Below, piece after piece: positions 12,875-22,470 of a stretch of DNA of 64,000 nt. Position 1 is the first letter of the stretch. The number at the start of each line of letters is the position of its first letter. The translations under genes and the position numbers were made by a program. Source of the DNA: Collybiopsis luxurians FD-317 M1 (Eukaryota; Basidiomycota; Agaricomycetes; Agaricales; Omphalotaceae); contig KN834757.1 of the NCBI GenBank assembly GCA_000827265.1, positions 1,051,554 through 1,115,553 of the forward strand, read 5' to 3'. The notes beneath the pieces are model-generated. The model saw only the letters and a program-made list of their open reading frames with translations, made no database searches and was not told where the DNA came from.

Positions 12875-13246
12875 ATGCGCTATTTCTCCTTAGCTAGTGC
12901 TATGGTCGTTTTCTCGATATTACTTTCCTATTGCAGTGCAGTCCCCCTCGATGTATGTGTTTTTTTAACCAAGGTATACGAATACTGATGATCACTTCAT
13001 ACGTCTTAGTCGCGATCCGGGACTGGAGAAGCAGGTGCAGCTGATTGGAGACGTTCCGGCACTGGAGAGGCGGGCGCTGCCGACTGGAGACGATCCGGAA
13101 CTGGAGAGGCAGGTGCCGCCGATTGGAGACGCTCCGGAACTGGAGAAGCAGGTGCCGCTGACTGGAGACGTTCCGGGACTGGAGAAGCAGGTGCCGCTGA
13201 CTGGAGACGTTCCGGAACTGGGGAGGCAGGTGCTGCTGACTGGTAG
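12875..13246 (+). CDS. Secreted kexin-processed repeat-peptide (KEP) precursor, six 13-residue repeats
   Basis: Two exons (12875-12952, 13010-13246) joined by a 57-nt GT-AG intron in phase 0 encode 104 residues. Residues 1-22 form a classic signal peptide (MRYFSLASAMVVFSILLSYC, small residues SA before VPLD). Exon 2 is nothing but six copies of a 13-residue unit, (R/S)RSGTGEAGAADW, ending at a stop directly after the last Trp. Units 2-6 start with Arg-Arg, the signal for Golgi Kex2 protease; unit 1 starts Ser-Arg. Cleavage and trimming would release an acidic peptide of about 11 residues, SGTGEAGAADW. Nine codon positions vary between units and every change is silent, so the peptide is conserved, not just the DNA. 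This architecture is that of fungal KEPs, a class that includes mating pheromones, Ustilago repellent and ustiloxin-type RiPP precursors. The peptide itself matches none I know, so its function is open. No tailoring enzyme (for example UstY-like) was seen beside it. Confidence 0.8.
13010..13243 (+). repeat. Six tandem 39-bp units encoding the peptide repeat
   Basis: Units start at 13010, 13049, 13088, 13127, 13166 and 13205 with no spacers. They differ from each other at third codon positions only, apart from the first codon of unit 1 (Ser instead of Arg), which abuts the splice acceptor. Confidence 0.95.
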
Positions 13247-15001
13247 CGGGATCGTGTCATGCGAGTGGTCCGCCACAGCTAGACCCAAATATTCATCTGG
13301 GCCCTCACAGTCGTTTGCACCAAGAACCTCACATTCATTCGACATCGGCTTGAATTGTTGTATCATCTTTCTCCGTTGACTTCGCTTTCGTTATCGTTCT
13401 GCACGGGAACACATATTTTGAGGGGTTGGATTTTGCTACCCGCATAACTCTGGACCCTTCAAAAGCCCATATCGTTTCGAATCGTGCTTCTTGTTGGGGT
13501 TTGCCGCGAGGAGGTGACGTGGTCAAAGGTCGGGCAGTCTGCAAGAATTTCACATCGCTTCCTTACTGTAATGACTGTTACGACTTCAAGGATTTTTGCT
13601 TTCGTGTATCGTTTGGTGTATCTTTATGGATTAACTTTGTCTTCCACTTGGGATATAAAATGCGTCTTTACTTTTTTAGAACTTAACAAGATGATCTATA
13701 ATCCGCGGTCTTCTCCCCGAAAGTTTCCAATTCCCATTCCATCGGGTTACCCGAATGTGTTATTGTTTTAGTGTTCTGCTATCCCAATCATCAGAGCATC
13801 GTTTTCTGATACTTACCACAACTAGGTACGCTGCTGGTTGGCTTTTTCTCGTGTCTCTATCCACGTATGGTAGGGCATTCCTACATCAGCATTCGAGCCT
13901 CGAGAACTCTCCCTTTGATATTCACGGTCTTGTACATTCACACTTCTATTTGAGCTATTCTCATCCTTCTTTCCCATGCTTCGGCGGGTTCGTGTACTTA
14001 TTCTGACCTTGGCCCGACATGCTTACCCAGGACTACCCAGGACTACCCAAGAGCGCTCAAACTTCCCTGCTTCGATATCCTCGGAAGTGAGGTCTTTTCG
14101 CAAAATATGCCAAAATGCTTTGACAATAGCATGAGATGAGAAGAGAAGCGTTCGGAGCGGCGCCCTTTACGAAACATCGGGTATAGACAATCAATACCGT
14201 TTAGGACTTGTAGATGTATGCTGTGAACATCACTTTCCGAAATAAACAATCTATTGAAGGCTGGCATAGGTTCGAGAAATTGCTGTGCGCGCAATGCGCT
14301 ACTTGTATCGGCCTAACATCGTCTGTCAGAGTAGACGTGAACAAAGGACAGCCAAGGCAAGTCAAGTCATTCGATGATTAATGGTCCGGCGAGAGAGAGG
14401 CCAAGCCGGTGCTCTGGAAGTGAATATGAACGAGGAAAAGCGGGAATTCTTTCTCGTGGTAAGTACCGCTACCTTGGCATCTAGTATGCCGGTGCAACGA
14501 CGAATAAATTCGTCAGTTAATTCAAGCGGTTAAAATTCGAACGACGCAGGGTATGTGAGAGTCACAGTTGATGAATGCTTGCGTGGGTGAGAACTCGCTT
14601 AGAGCGTCGAATATCCTTCTGAGTAACTCACTTGGCGGAATTTGCAGATGTCCCCAAGCACTGTTACTTACCCACCAAATGTCTGCGAGAGATCCGAGGC
14701 GCAAGAGCTATCGTTCGAATGACGTTCGAATGACGCTCAACCTTACCAGTCATCCATGCAACTATAATTTTGGGTATGCTGAATTGCACGGAACGCCTGG
14801 GATAAAGCTATGGGGGGAAGGAAGACGCAGACATGTATAGTAATCCATGGCCGCCTGAGGAATAAGCGTGAGTGATATTCTGTATTCTGACCGCAAAGCT
14901 CACGGGATCCTCTTTCTAGTCGATTTGTGTCGAAGTCAGATTGAGGTTGTTTGAAGTGAGTCAGCACACACGAGCATTTATTGATTTGTATACTTATCGA
15001 G
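13247..15001. other. Intergenic region without recognised gene
   Basis: About 1.75 kb. Small frames at 13755-14006 (+), 14043-14294 (-) and 14743-15090 (-) have no family resemblance, and the last overlaps the 3' end of the serine hydrolase. A short direct repeat, two or three copies of GGACTACCCA, lies at about 14029-14049. Confidence 0.4.
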
Positions 15002-17118
15002 TCAACACCGATCGAACCACACCTCCGCTCTTTCCTTAATGCTGCTGCCTTGAGGCTTCCCAACACCAGAAGCCCCCCAGAAATTACCATCTAAAGCAAA
15101 TCCCACAGCTATACCATCCCTTATCACAAACTCGGCGGTCATGTCCTTCCCCGTTATCTCGTAATTCATCCAATAGGGCTTGGATGAATCGTTAGTTGGC
15201 TAAACAAACATTCAGTCAAGATTTCGGTATCTGTCTCTGTTCTCAAGCTCACCAGACTTCGAGGAAGTAAAACTTTGAACGTATCCCGCTCCATGTGGGT
15301 CAGGACAATATGGGTCGTCCATACTCTGTCCCATCTCGCCCACAAGAACGGCATATCAATTTCCGTCAAATCAGGGAGTTCCTCCACCTTTTGGGTTGCC
15401 AATGAAAAAGTGAGTGTCCCATATGCGGGATTGTTATATTTACCCTCCGCAAGCTGAGAAAAAGGAATAGAAGGAGAGATTCGAGGTTCAGATATGAATT
15501 TACGAGCTTCCTTTTGAGAGTTGAAGGATGAAATGACTTCCTCTTTATATCTACGCGGTCGCTTGTAGTTAATTCGCAAATTTAGAGAGTATAGGTACAT
15601 GCCTACCTTGTATTCCAATCGATCGTTTCGAGCCCAAGTATGGTATCCACTAGGTGGTATTTAATTATCTCCATAATGTAACTTCCCATATCACCATCAT
15701 TTGAGAGAACCGCAATTCCAAGATTATCATTTGGGAATCGGGACACGACAGCAGTGAAGCCTGGATTGTCTCCTGTGTGCTAAAAACCGATTCTGCCGTT
15801 CAACAAGTGCCTGCATTGACGGCAGCAAGACATACCTCTATTAATACTGGGGGAATTGCACGTGAGAGACAAATCAAGCCTTGCAGAAAGACCAAGCGTA
15901 CAATGCCCTCGATAAGACTTGGTAAATAACCCGGCTCCATATACCGACGGAGAAAATTCTGGATATTGACTAGAGCTTCACAGTCAGCTAGTATGAGAGC
16001 TACAGCCTAGAAACTCACATAGGAGCCGTTACAGCTGTGATGCTACTGGAAACTTTCTTGATAACTTCTCGAGGAATAATTTGTTCTCCGGTGAGCGGAT
16101 GGCTTCCTTCAAGGAGCAAAACTTGAAGCCATATCGCCTGTTCAAATAATCAAATGGATATCACGACAGAATTACTTATCGCCTACCATATCAGCGGCAC
16201 TAGTAATTACTCCGCCAGGGCCCAATCTAACTATAAGCCCAGGTCGGGATTGAGGTCATCACATTCTGAAGAAACATGCGTACTGCTATTGGCCTCTCCG
16301 CTTGAAGGTGCAGCATGAGGCATTGCCCTTGGCGTACCCCCGAATACATCATCTTCACGTCTTGTACTGTGGTCCTTCTTGAATCCATCTGCCAAAGCTG
16401 GGCGATTCGTTGCATAACTTGTCGCATTCATGCCCAGAGGATTAAAGATCTTTTCCTGAACAAACTGAGGGAACGGTTTCCCATACAATACTTCTGGAAG
16501 ATAAGAAACGGTCATGTACATGAGGTTATTGTACTGCTGTGTCTCGCGAAATTCTGAAGAAGGGCGTAAATGTTTCATTTTCTCCAGCTGTAAGTCGCCA
16601 GCCGTTCAGGGTTAATCCATATGGAATTTTTCAGGTAACGTACTAAGGATGCCCTAGTATCATCGAGCGCATACACATTTTCGTGCCGAGGAAGACCCGT
16701 TCTATGGCTGAGCATATCAACGATAGTGGTTTCTGACGACGCAATAGGGTCTTGAAGCTTCCATTCGGGTAAAATTGTATGAATCTTCGAGTTCCAAGAT
16801 AGACGAGGAGACAATGTCTCATCCGATATCAAGATACCAGTTGCGATGGCCGTAACTAGCTGATAAAAATGACTATCCAAATACACATAGATCCCTGATG
16901 TAACGAACCTTGGAATTCGAGGCAATAGCAAACAGAGTATTTTCGTCTACTTTGGTGCCGTCTGATTTGGCTGTACCATAACCTTTGGTCTCTACAGTCC
17001 AAGCACCGCTGTCGTCTCTTCGAACAAGCGCGATGGAGAGTCCTCCTGGAGACTTCCACTCACGAAGGATGTCCTGAATAAATTCATCTACGGCAGATGC
17101 TGAAAGGATGGACTTCAT
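15002..17118 (-). CDS. Beta-lactamase-like (class C/AmpC fold) serine hydrolase
   Basis: Ten exons (16909-17118, 16644-16859, 16284-16587, 16187-16230, 16019-16137, 15902-15969, 15836-15846, 15607-15779, 15253-15550, 15002-15199) sum to 546 residues. The SxxK nucleophile motif is ASNSK (Ser68-Lys71 region), split across intron 1. The second motif is YNN in ETQQYNNLMY. The third region reads SYRGHLLIEHTGDNPGF, where HTG replaces the KTG triad, as in esterase-like members. SPSVYGAGLF is also typical. About 150 residues after the catalytic domain form the C-terminal domain common in fungal members of this family. These proteins hydrolyse esters, amides or lactones; the substrate cannot be read from sequence. 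No signal peptide, so probably intracellular. Exon 7 is only 11 nt (15836-15846), needed to join SYRGH to EHTG. Confidence 0.87.
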
Positions 17119-18171
17119 CGCGTTCTCGCGGCTTCTTGATGATTACACTACGAGGAATAGACCACTGAGGCCCAGTGGAAGTATTCAATTAACGCGTGAT
17201 ACTTCGGGCCGAAATTCCGGATACGCGTCCTGAACGCGTTTTATCAAGGATACATCCTGCAGATTTTTGCCCTTATTTTACTACTGTAGCCAGCTCCACG
17301 CATGTAGCTGATATTCAGAGCCATGTGGTAATTGTTCGGTGCAGAGAGCCGCAGAACAATCAGGCCTCAGGTTCAACACCTACGCCTCGCGAGTCAAAGA
17401 GTCAACTGACAGTCTCCGGAGCCGGTCGTTCTTCTTTGTCCGTTTCCTCGACCTTAGGCTTGACTACCTCTTCATCGGCCTAGGAAATCCAGAAAGGCAG
17501 TATTCACAGTAACTTCGTCATCTCATGATCATCGGAGAGTCGCATGCATGTTATAGCCTAGTACCTCGTCGGCTGGGGTTTTTATGCGACGTTCTGAAAG
17601 TAAAACGTCCCGAAGATCGAATCTTTTATCCTTCTACTTAGTCACATCTTCTTGGCTTGGGATTTTCTGGGTCTTCACTCTTCTTCTCGAGTCCGAGTCT
17701 GTGGACTGTGGCTGCACTTGCAAAAGTACTCCTAGTCTGGTATATAAAATTTTGGGAGGGACTGATTGAAGATATTCTCGTGTTCCTTACCTCGGAACGC
17801 CCAAAGTCTATTCTAGGAATTCAAAGTCTCGATCGGAGCAAGTCAAGATCTTGAATTTTCGAGCCAGTGGTCGTCACCTGGTAGACTATCCAGTCCCAGA
17901 GGATGCGCGAATCAGACTTCTTGAACATTCAAGTTGGGTCGGGGGTCACTTTTGGAACTGGAAGGATTTCGCGACGACATCATAACACAGTAGGTACTTC
18001 CACGGTCTGGGCATCATAGGTAGATTGGCTTGCCGTGGTTGAGCATTGAGATCTTGAGACTAGACTCCAAAGACATTCTTCATTCTTAAGACCGGAAATC
18101 CTAAAATCATAAGAACCCGGTCAAAAACGTATGAAAAGGTCCAGGTTGACATGCACCTCGACATAACTAAT
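17119..18171. other. Intergenic region, no recognised gene
   Basis: About 1.05 kb between the serine hydrolase start and tRNA-His copy 2. A frame at 17196-17483 (+) is Ser/Thr-rich but shows no motif. The serine hydrolase promoter must lie just above 17118. Confidence 0.4.
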
Positions 18172-18262
18172 GTCCCTGTCGATTAGTGGTCAAATCATCA
18201 CGTTGTGGTAACTAACGCAGCTGCAAACCGTGAAGCCGGGAGCTCGAATCTCCCCAGGGACA
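18172..18262 (+). tRNA. tRNA-His(GTG), intron-containing, copy 2
   Basis: The exonic sequence is identical to the copy at 10845 (GTCCCTG/CAGGGAC acceptor, anticodon GTG, CTCGAAT T-loop). The intron after position 37 is 19 nt and differs in sequence from copy 1. Confidence 0.93.
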
Positions 18263-18535
18263 ATGGATGGGTACTGTTTTCGGGTTTTTTATTTTCTCGC
18301 CATGGCCTCGCAACCTTTTTAGCTAACTCGTTAAAAGTGCAGAATGATTATCCGGGTATATAATAGGTAAAAGGTAACGTCGTTACTGACGGCACACAAC
18401 CATCGAGGTGCTCGCGAAAGAAGCAGACGTAGAATGAAAATGAAAACACCCGTATATCATCAAATGTCCTTTCACGATCGAGGTAATTAAAGTATGAAAG
18501 AAAAAAAGTCCGATTCAAACAAAATCTCCATCTCC

Positions 18536-20083
18536 TTACGAAACAATCAATGCAACAGTACCCAAGACTAAAGCTCCCATCATCCCAAGCACTACACTAG
18601 CTCCGCCCTTTACACCTTGTGCGGCATTGGACGATGAACCCGAGCCCGAGCTCGTACCGCTAGTGCTAGAAGATGAAGAGCCTGAAGCAGACTTGGTGCC
18701 CGTTGCCGAGCCGGATGACCCAGCGGATGAAGTAGGTGCGACCGAGACGAGGTTCTTGACTGTGGACCACGAGGCGCTAGAGTCCGACGAAGAGTTGGTA
18801 TACGGGATCCAGTTGACTGCGCCAGAGGAGGTCAGTTGAACGATGGCAGCGTCCGAGGCAAAGTAGGTTGCGGAAGAGTCTTTGGTAGAAGGTCCAGCCA
18901 TTGAAGTGGTTGTATTCGACTACAGAATGAATTAAGGGATGGGTATGGAGGAAATGAGAAATGAAACTCGTACGATAACGTCAATGATATAGGTGGCGGA
19001 TCCGTCGTCAGGGATGAAAGCGAAAGCTTGTTGGACCTGTACGAGAACAGAGTTCTAGGCTGCACGAACGACCATAAGGAGAAATTGCATACCTGTCCGT
19101 TGGACGTGGGCTGGAAGATTGATGCCGTCTGACCATGTTGAGCGGGGAAGTTGCCATATGGCTGAGATTGCGGCTGGAAGTACGAGACTGCAGGGAGAGT
19201 TCGTAAATGCGGCGATGTAAAAGGACGGGTAGTCCCAGAACCCAGGTTACTCACAGTGAATAACAAAGATATCTGCGCTACCCGCAGCCACACCAGGGAC
19301 GTCTAAGAAGTGAACGTGGTTGTTGGCAAGAGCCATGACGGGTTGGTAGTTTGTAGTGTCAAAGCCGGCTTTTTCAACATCGGTCCAAGCGATGCTACTA
19401 GATGAAGCGGAGGTGGTAAGATTGGTGAAGCTGAGGAACCAGAGTTCGCCAGCGTCGGATAGGGCATCTGGAAGGATTAGGAATAAGCTGGAAGAAGACG
19501 GGCCCAAAAAGTTGCTCACAGAAAACGTTTGTATCGTGGTCAAGAATAGCAGAGAAACCATCGGGACCACCGGTGGTAGTTTGGGTAGTCCATGATTTTT
19601 TGGAAGGGTCAAAGATGTGCACATTGTTCGGGTTGGAGTTGTCACCGTTGAGGACGTAGATTGCGTTGTAGAACTGGAGTATGAAAGTGAATACGGGTCA
19701 AGCTGGATTAACAATGGCAATACCTGAGAAAGATAGCAGGTGGTATTGGAAGCGTCGAAAGGTCTGCAAAAAAGAGCCAGTCACTGAACAGTCCCCTGAA
19801 TGGAGCATTACACTCACGGTCTCCCAGAAGCAGTGACATCCGACGCAGTGCCTGACCGACGGATAGTGAGTTTCAAGAATGAATTTCATGACGGACAAAA
19901 GACATTACCTGAGCCCCATGAATCTGAAGTACCAGCATTATAATCCTTTCCGTTGAAGCCAAAAGCGTACAAGTTGAAGGAAGCGTCAAAGGCTACACAA
20001 GGAGTTGCTTGGGCATTGTGAACGAAGCCACTGAAAGCAACGAAGAGGGGCAAAAGAGAGACGAGGGTTAGCAGGCGGGACAT
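18536..20083 (-). CDS. Secreted, probably GPI-anchored protein of unknown function
   Basis: About eight exons give roughly 385 residues. The N-terminus is a signal peptide (MSRLLTLVSLLPLFVAFSGF, cleavage near NAQA-TP). The body is secreted-type, with N-glycosylation sequons (NTT, NLT, NTT, NSS) and short stretches such as AIYVLNGDN, NNVHIFDPSKKSW and GELWFLSFTNL, which resemble beta-propeller (kelch-like) strands. The end is a Ser/Gly/Thr-rich stalk followed by a hydrophobic tail (ASVVLGMMGALVLGTVALIVS), the signature of GPI attachment or a C-terminal membrane anchor. I know no function; a cell-wall or surface role is inference. Junctions such as FSAILDHDTNVF/YALSDAGELW splice cleanly with GTGAGC/CCAG sites. 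Confidence 0.78.
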
Positions 20084-20378
20084 GGGTGGGGTTGGAAAAA
20101 AAAAGAGTGGAGTGTGTAGAAGGAGTGAAAGAAGCGTAACGCCGTCACCACACCTGAATGATCGCCGTTACTCATCGGTTAAAAATAGACTAAGAAGAGT
20201 ACACAACCTGGTTCAGAGATGGTCGTTGAGGTCGTTGAGAGAAAGCTAGTACAGTCTATCTATAGCTTTTTAACGCCAATGCCAAGTGACATCCAGGTAC
20301 TACCGTCAATCCATTGCCTAGTCAAAAAAAGGGAATTTATATTCATAGCAGACAGCTAATAAAAACACTCGTCCTCCT

Positions 20379-20471
20379 CGTCACCTGTGCGATTCGAACA
20401 CACGCGGGCAAAGCCCAACCGCTGGACTGCTAAGTAGCAGGCGATCCCGTTAACCACTCCGGCAAAGTGAC
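20379..20471 (-). tRNA. tRNA-Ser(GCT), intron-containing, copy A
   Basis: Acceptor GTCACTT pairs with AGGTGAC. Anticodon stem ATCGC pairs with GCGGT, and the loop reads CTGCTA before an 11-nt intron (CTTAGCAGTCC), giving anticodon GCT. A long variable arm (TTGGGCTTTGCCCG) is diagnostic of Ser. The T-loop is TTCGAAT. Confidence 0.9.
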
Positions 20472-20660
20472 CCTATACTGCTCAAGGGAGCGTTGAACAC
20501 TGCCAAGAAGGAATGAATACCTGACGATAGTTGCGCCAAACACAAGTAAGACTGAGGATTGAACATCCTTCGCGTGATTACGGAAAGTGGTAAATGAGTC
20601 GGAGCTTATGCGTTGCTTCCAGGGTGGTCCAAAAAAAAAGGCTACTCAAAGAATATGCAT

Positions 20661-20744
20661 TGTCCCTGGGGAGATTCGAGCTCCCGGCTTCACGGTTTGC
20701 AGCTGTACCACAACGTGATGATTTGACCACTAATCGACAGGGAC
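20661..20744 (-). tRNA. tRNA-His(GTG), intron-containing, copy 3
   Basis: Exonic sequence identical to copies at 10845 and 18172, on the opposite strand. The intron after position 37 is only 12 nt (TACAGCTGCAAA), the shortest of the three. Confidence 0.93.
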
Positions 20745-21201
20745 ATTATTGAATGGTGTCAATGTATCTATGGGATCCAAGGCGGCAAATTGCTAATGTA
20801 ACGGAGAGAATTCCACATTCAAATCAATATCCTCGAGCTCTAGACTTGAATAGTTTCATTTATTGCAAAAAATCATGACAAGTCGTAACAAGTCGTGAGG
20901 GGTTCGTTAATACAAATGAAAAAACTCCAAGACCAAAAAGGTAAAAACAGTATGCCACACAATACACAAGCCATGGAAAGGTAGAAATAGGTAGCAACAG
21001 GTTGGAGGAGGGATGAATGGCACAATTGTGGAGCGGTGGCGGCAGGATGGGAGTTGTTGTAAGATGGTGACGATGATGAATGCAGATGATAAATAATGCA
21101 AAAAAGCAAAGGCCGCAAATACAGGACAGCAAAAAAATAACAAAGCATGATGGAATGGGGCAAAAAGTCGAACGCGCATTAAACATTCGGTGGTTTATTT
21201 A
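20745..21201. other. Intergenic region, no recognised gene
   Basis: 457 bp between tRNA-His copy 3 and the stop codon of the small minus-strand gene. Overlapping minus-strand frames here (20860-21186) are pyrimidine-rich low-complexity shadows. The segment probably contains the 3' UTR of the small gene. Confidence 0.4.
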
Positions 21202-21785
21202 TTATGACCTTTCCTCAGCGGAACTGGGTGGCCGTGAGTTTGCACCTCCTGCGCTTTCGCTTTGCCCTCTCGGTCTTGCATCTGATAATGCGGAAGGTGA
21301 CCTTTTCGGTAATGATAAATCATCTTGCGAGCCTTTGGAGAAAAAATCGTCTTCGCCTTCATAGGGTGACGATGATGCATTTATCTGAATAGCGAGACAG
21401 GGTTGGAATAACCACAAAGCGAAGACGACGGACATGAACGTACCCACTGCCCCAAAACATCAGCAACCCTCGCAGCCTCTTCTGGACTAAACCGACATTC
21501 TGTTCCCTTCTCCGCGTGTAGCCTCAACAATTCACTCAGAGACCTCTTCCCCTTGGCTCCATTCTTCGGTGTTGCATCGACGCCATCAGCCGCGTCGCCT
21601 TCAGCTGGAAAGGCTACCGAATTTCGTGGTGTTTTTGTCGAAAGATCAGCTATACTAAGATCACCCTCATTCAACATGAGTGACCGATCCCAGTCCTCGC
21701 TTTGTGAGCCGTTGGAGTGAATAGATAGTTGTGACATGGAGCGGGAAAAGTCAGAGGAGGCGTCGACGTCTAGCAAGGAAGGCAT
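21202..21785 (-). CDS. Small unrecognised, probably disordered protein
   Basis: Two exons (21444-21785, 21202-21384) with a 59-nt GT-AG intron in phase 0 give 174 residues. The only non-disordered part appears to be SLSELLRLHAEKGTECRFSP running into VADVLGQWINASSSPYEGED, which bridges the splice site. The pattern suggests a short conserved helical motif in a Ser/Asp-rich regulatory protein. The N-terminus is Ser/Asp-rich (MPSLLDVDASSDFSRSMSQL) with possible phosphorylation sites such as TKTPRNS. I do not recognise the family. The splice is supported because reading through the intron gives a stop-terminated tail of unlike composition. Confidence 0.65.
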
Positions 21786-22164
21786 GATAAGAAGAGTGGT
21801 GAGGCTCGTGAATTAATCGGGGTGGAGAGTGATAAATTCGTGTCCAGTCTGGCAGCTGAATAAGACTTCTAAGTCAGATATCTAAACTGAACAAGACATG
21901 AGTGGCTTGGAATGGCGATGAAAGGACAGAAAGCTGACAGAGATTATTATAAAGTAAAGTCATAAAATGAAATGCTCAAAGTCAAAGACGACGAGCAAAT
22001 AGAGAGAATGGGAAAAGGGACGAGTAAATAAATGCGCTGGTGGCGGTTTTGATTCCGACAACTCTCACGCGAAATCAACAAAAATGCTATTATGGGCGCT
22101 TTGTCACGAGTATACATAAGCGCCCATTATGTTCAGTCAGGTCAAAGTTCGAATCAACACCATA
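21786..22164. promoter_or_regulatory. Divergent region with GGGCGCTT/AAGCGCCC inverted repeat
   Basis: Upstream of the small minus-strand gene and of tRNA-Ser copy B. It holds an inverted repeat (ATGGGCGCTT at about 22092-22101, AAGCGCCCAT at about 22117-22126) with a 15-nt spacer. No gene seen. Confidence 0.45.
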
Positions 22165-22257
22165 GTCACTTTGCCGGAGTGGTTAACGGGATCGCCTGCT
22201 ACACAGCAGCTCAGCGGTTGGGCTTTGCCCGCGTGTGTTCGAATCGCACAGGTGACG
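22165..22257 (+). tRNA. tRNA-Ser(GCT), intron-containing, copy B
   Basis: The exonic sequence is identical to copy A at 20379-20471 on the other strand. The 11-nt intron is CACAGCAGCTC, sharing only the AGCAG core with copy A. Acceptor GTCACTT/AGGTGAC, long variable arm, discriminator G. Confidence 0.9.
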
Positions 22258-22470
22258 ATTTGGCGATGGCGTTGTAATTTTTCCAATTTTTTTTCAATAA
22301 TGAATTATCAACATCTGACCAGCTGAACTTCCTCAATTGCCTTTTCTGCCGTCCAGGACCTCGTGTACCATCAATTTCACAGTCCTAGTTCGACATCCAA
22401 TGTTTTTGTGATTCATGTACTAAGTATACAACGTCAAGTTTATCAATCCACGTATCAACTTGTCATCCTA

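Noticed and set aside
13010..13243. CRISPR-like array
   Set aside because: Units are contiguous with no spacers, coding, and in a eukaryote.
13006..13260. Antisense repeat frame (SAAPASPVPERLQ units) opposite the KEP gene
   Set aside because: It has no signal peptide or splice support, shows Glu/Asp changes between units, and exists because its wobble positions coincide with those of the plus frame.
15166..15618. 150-codon frame read as a separate gene
   Set aside because: It is exons 9-10 of the serine hydrolase with introns read through at both ends.
20860..21186. Overlapping minus-strand frames in three phases
   Set aside because: Cys/His/Phe/Leu-rich readings of a low-complexity pyrimidine tract, open in all phases.
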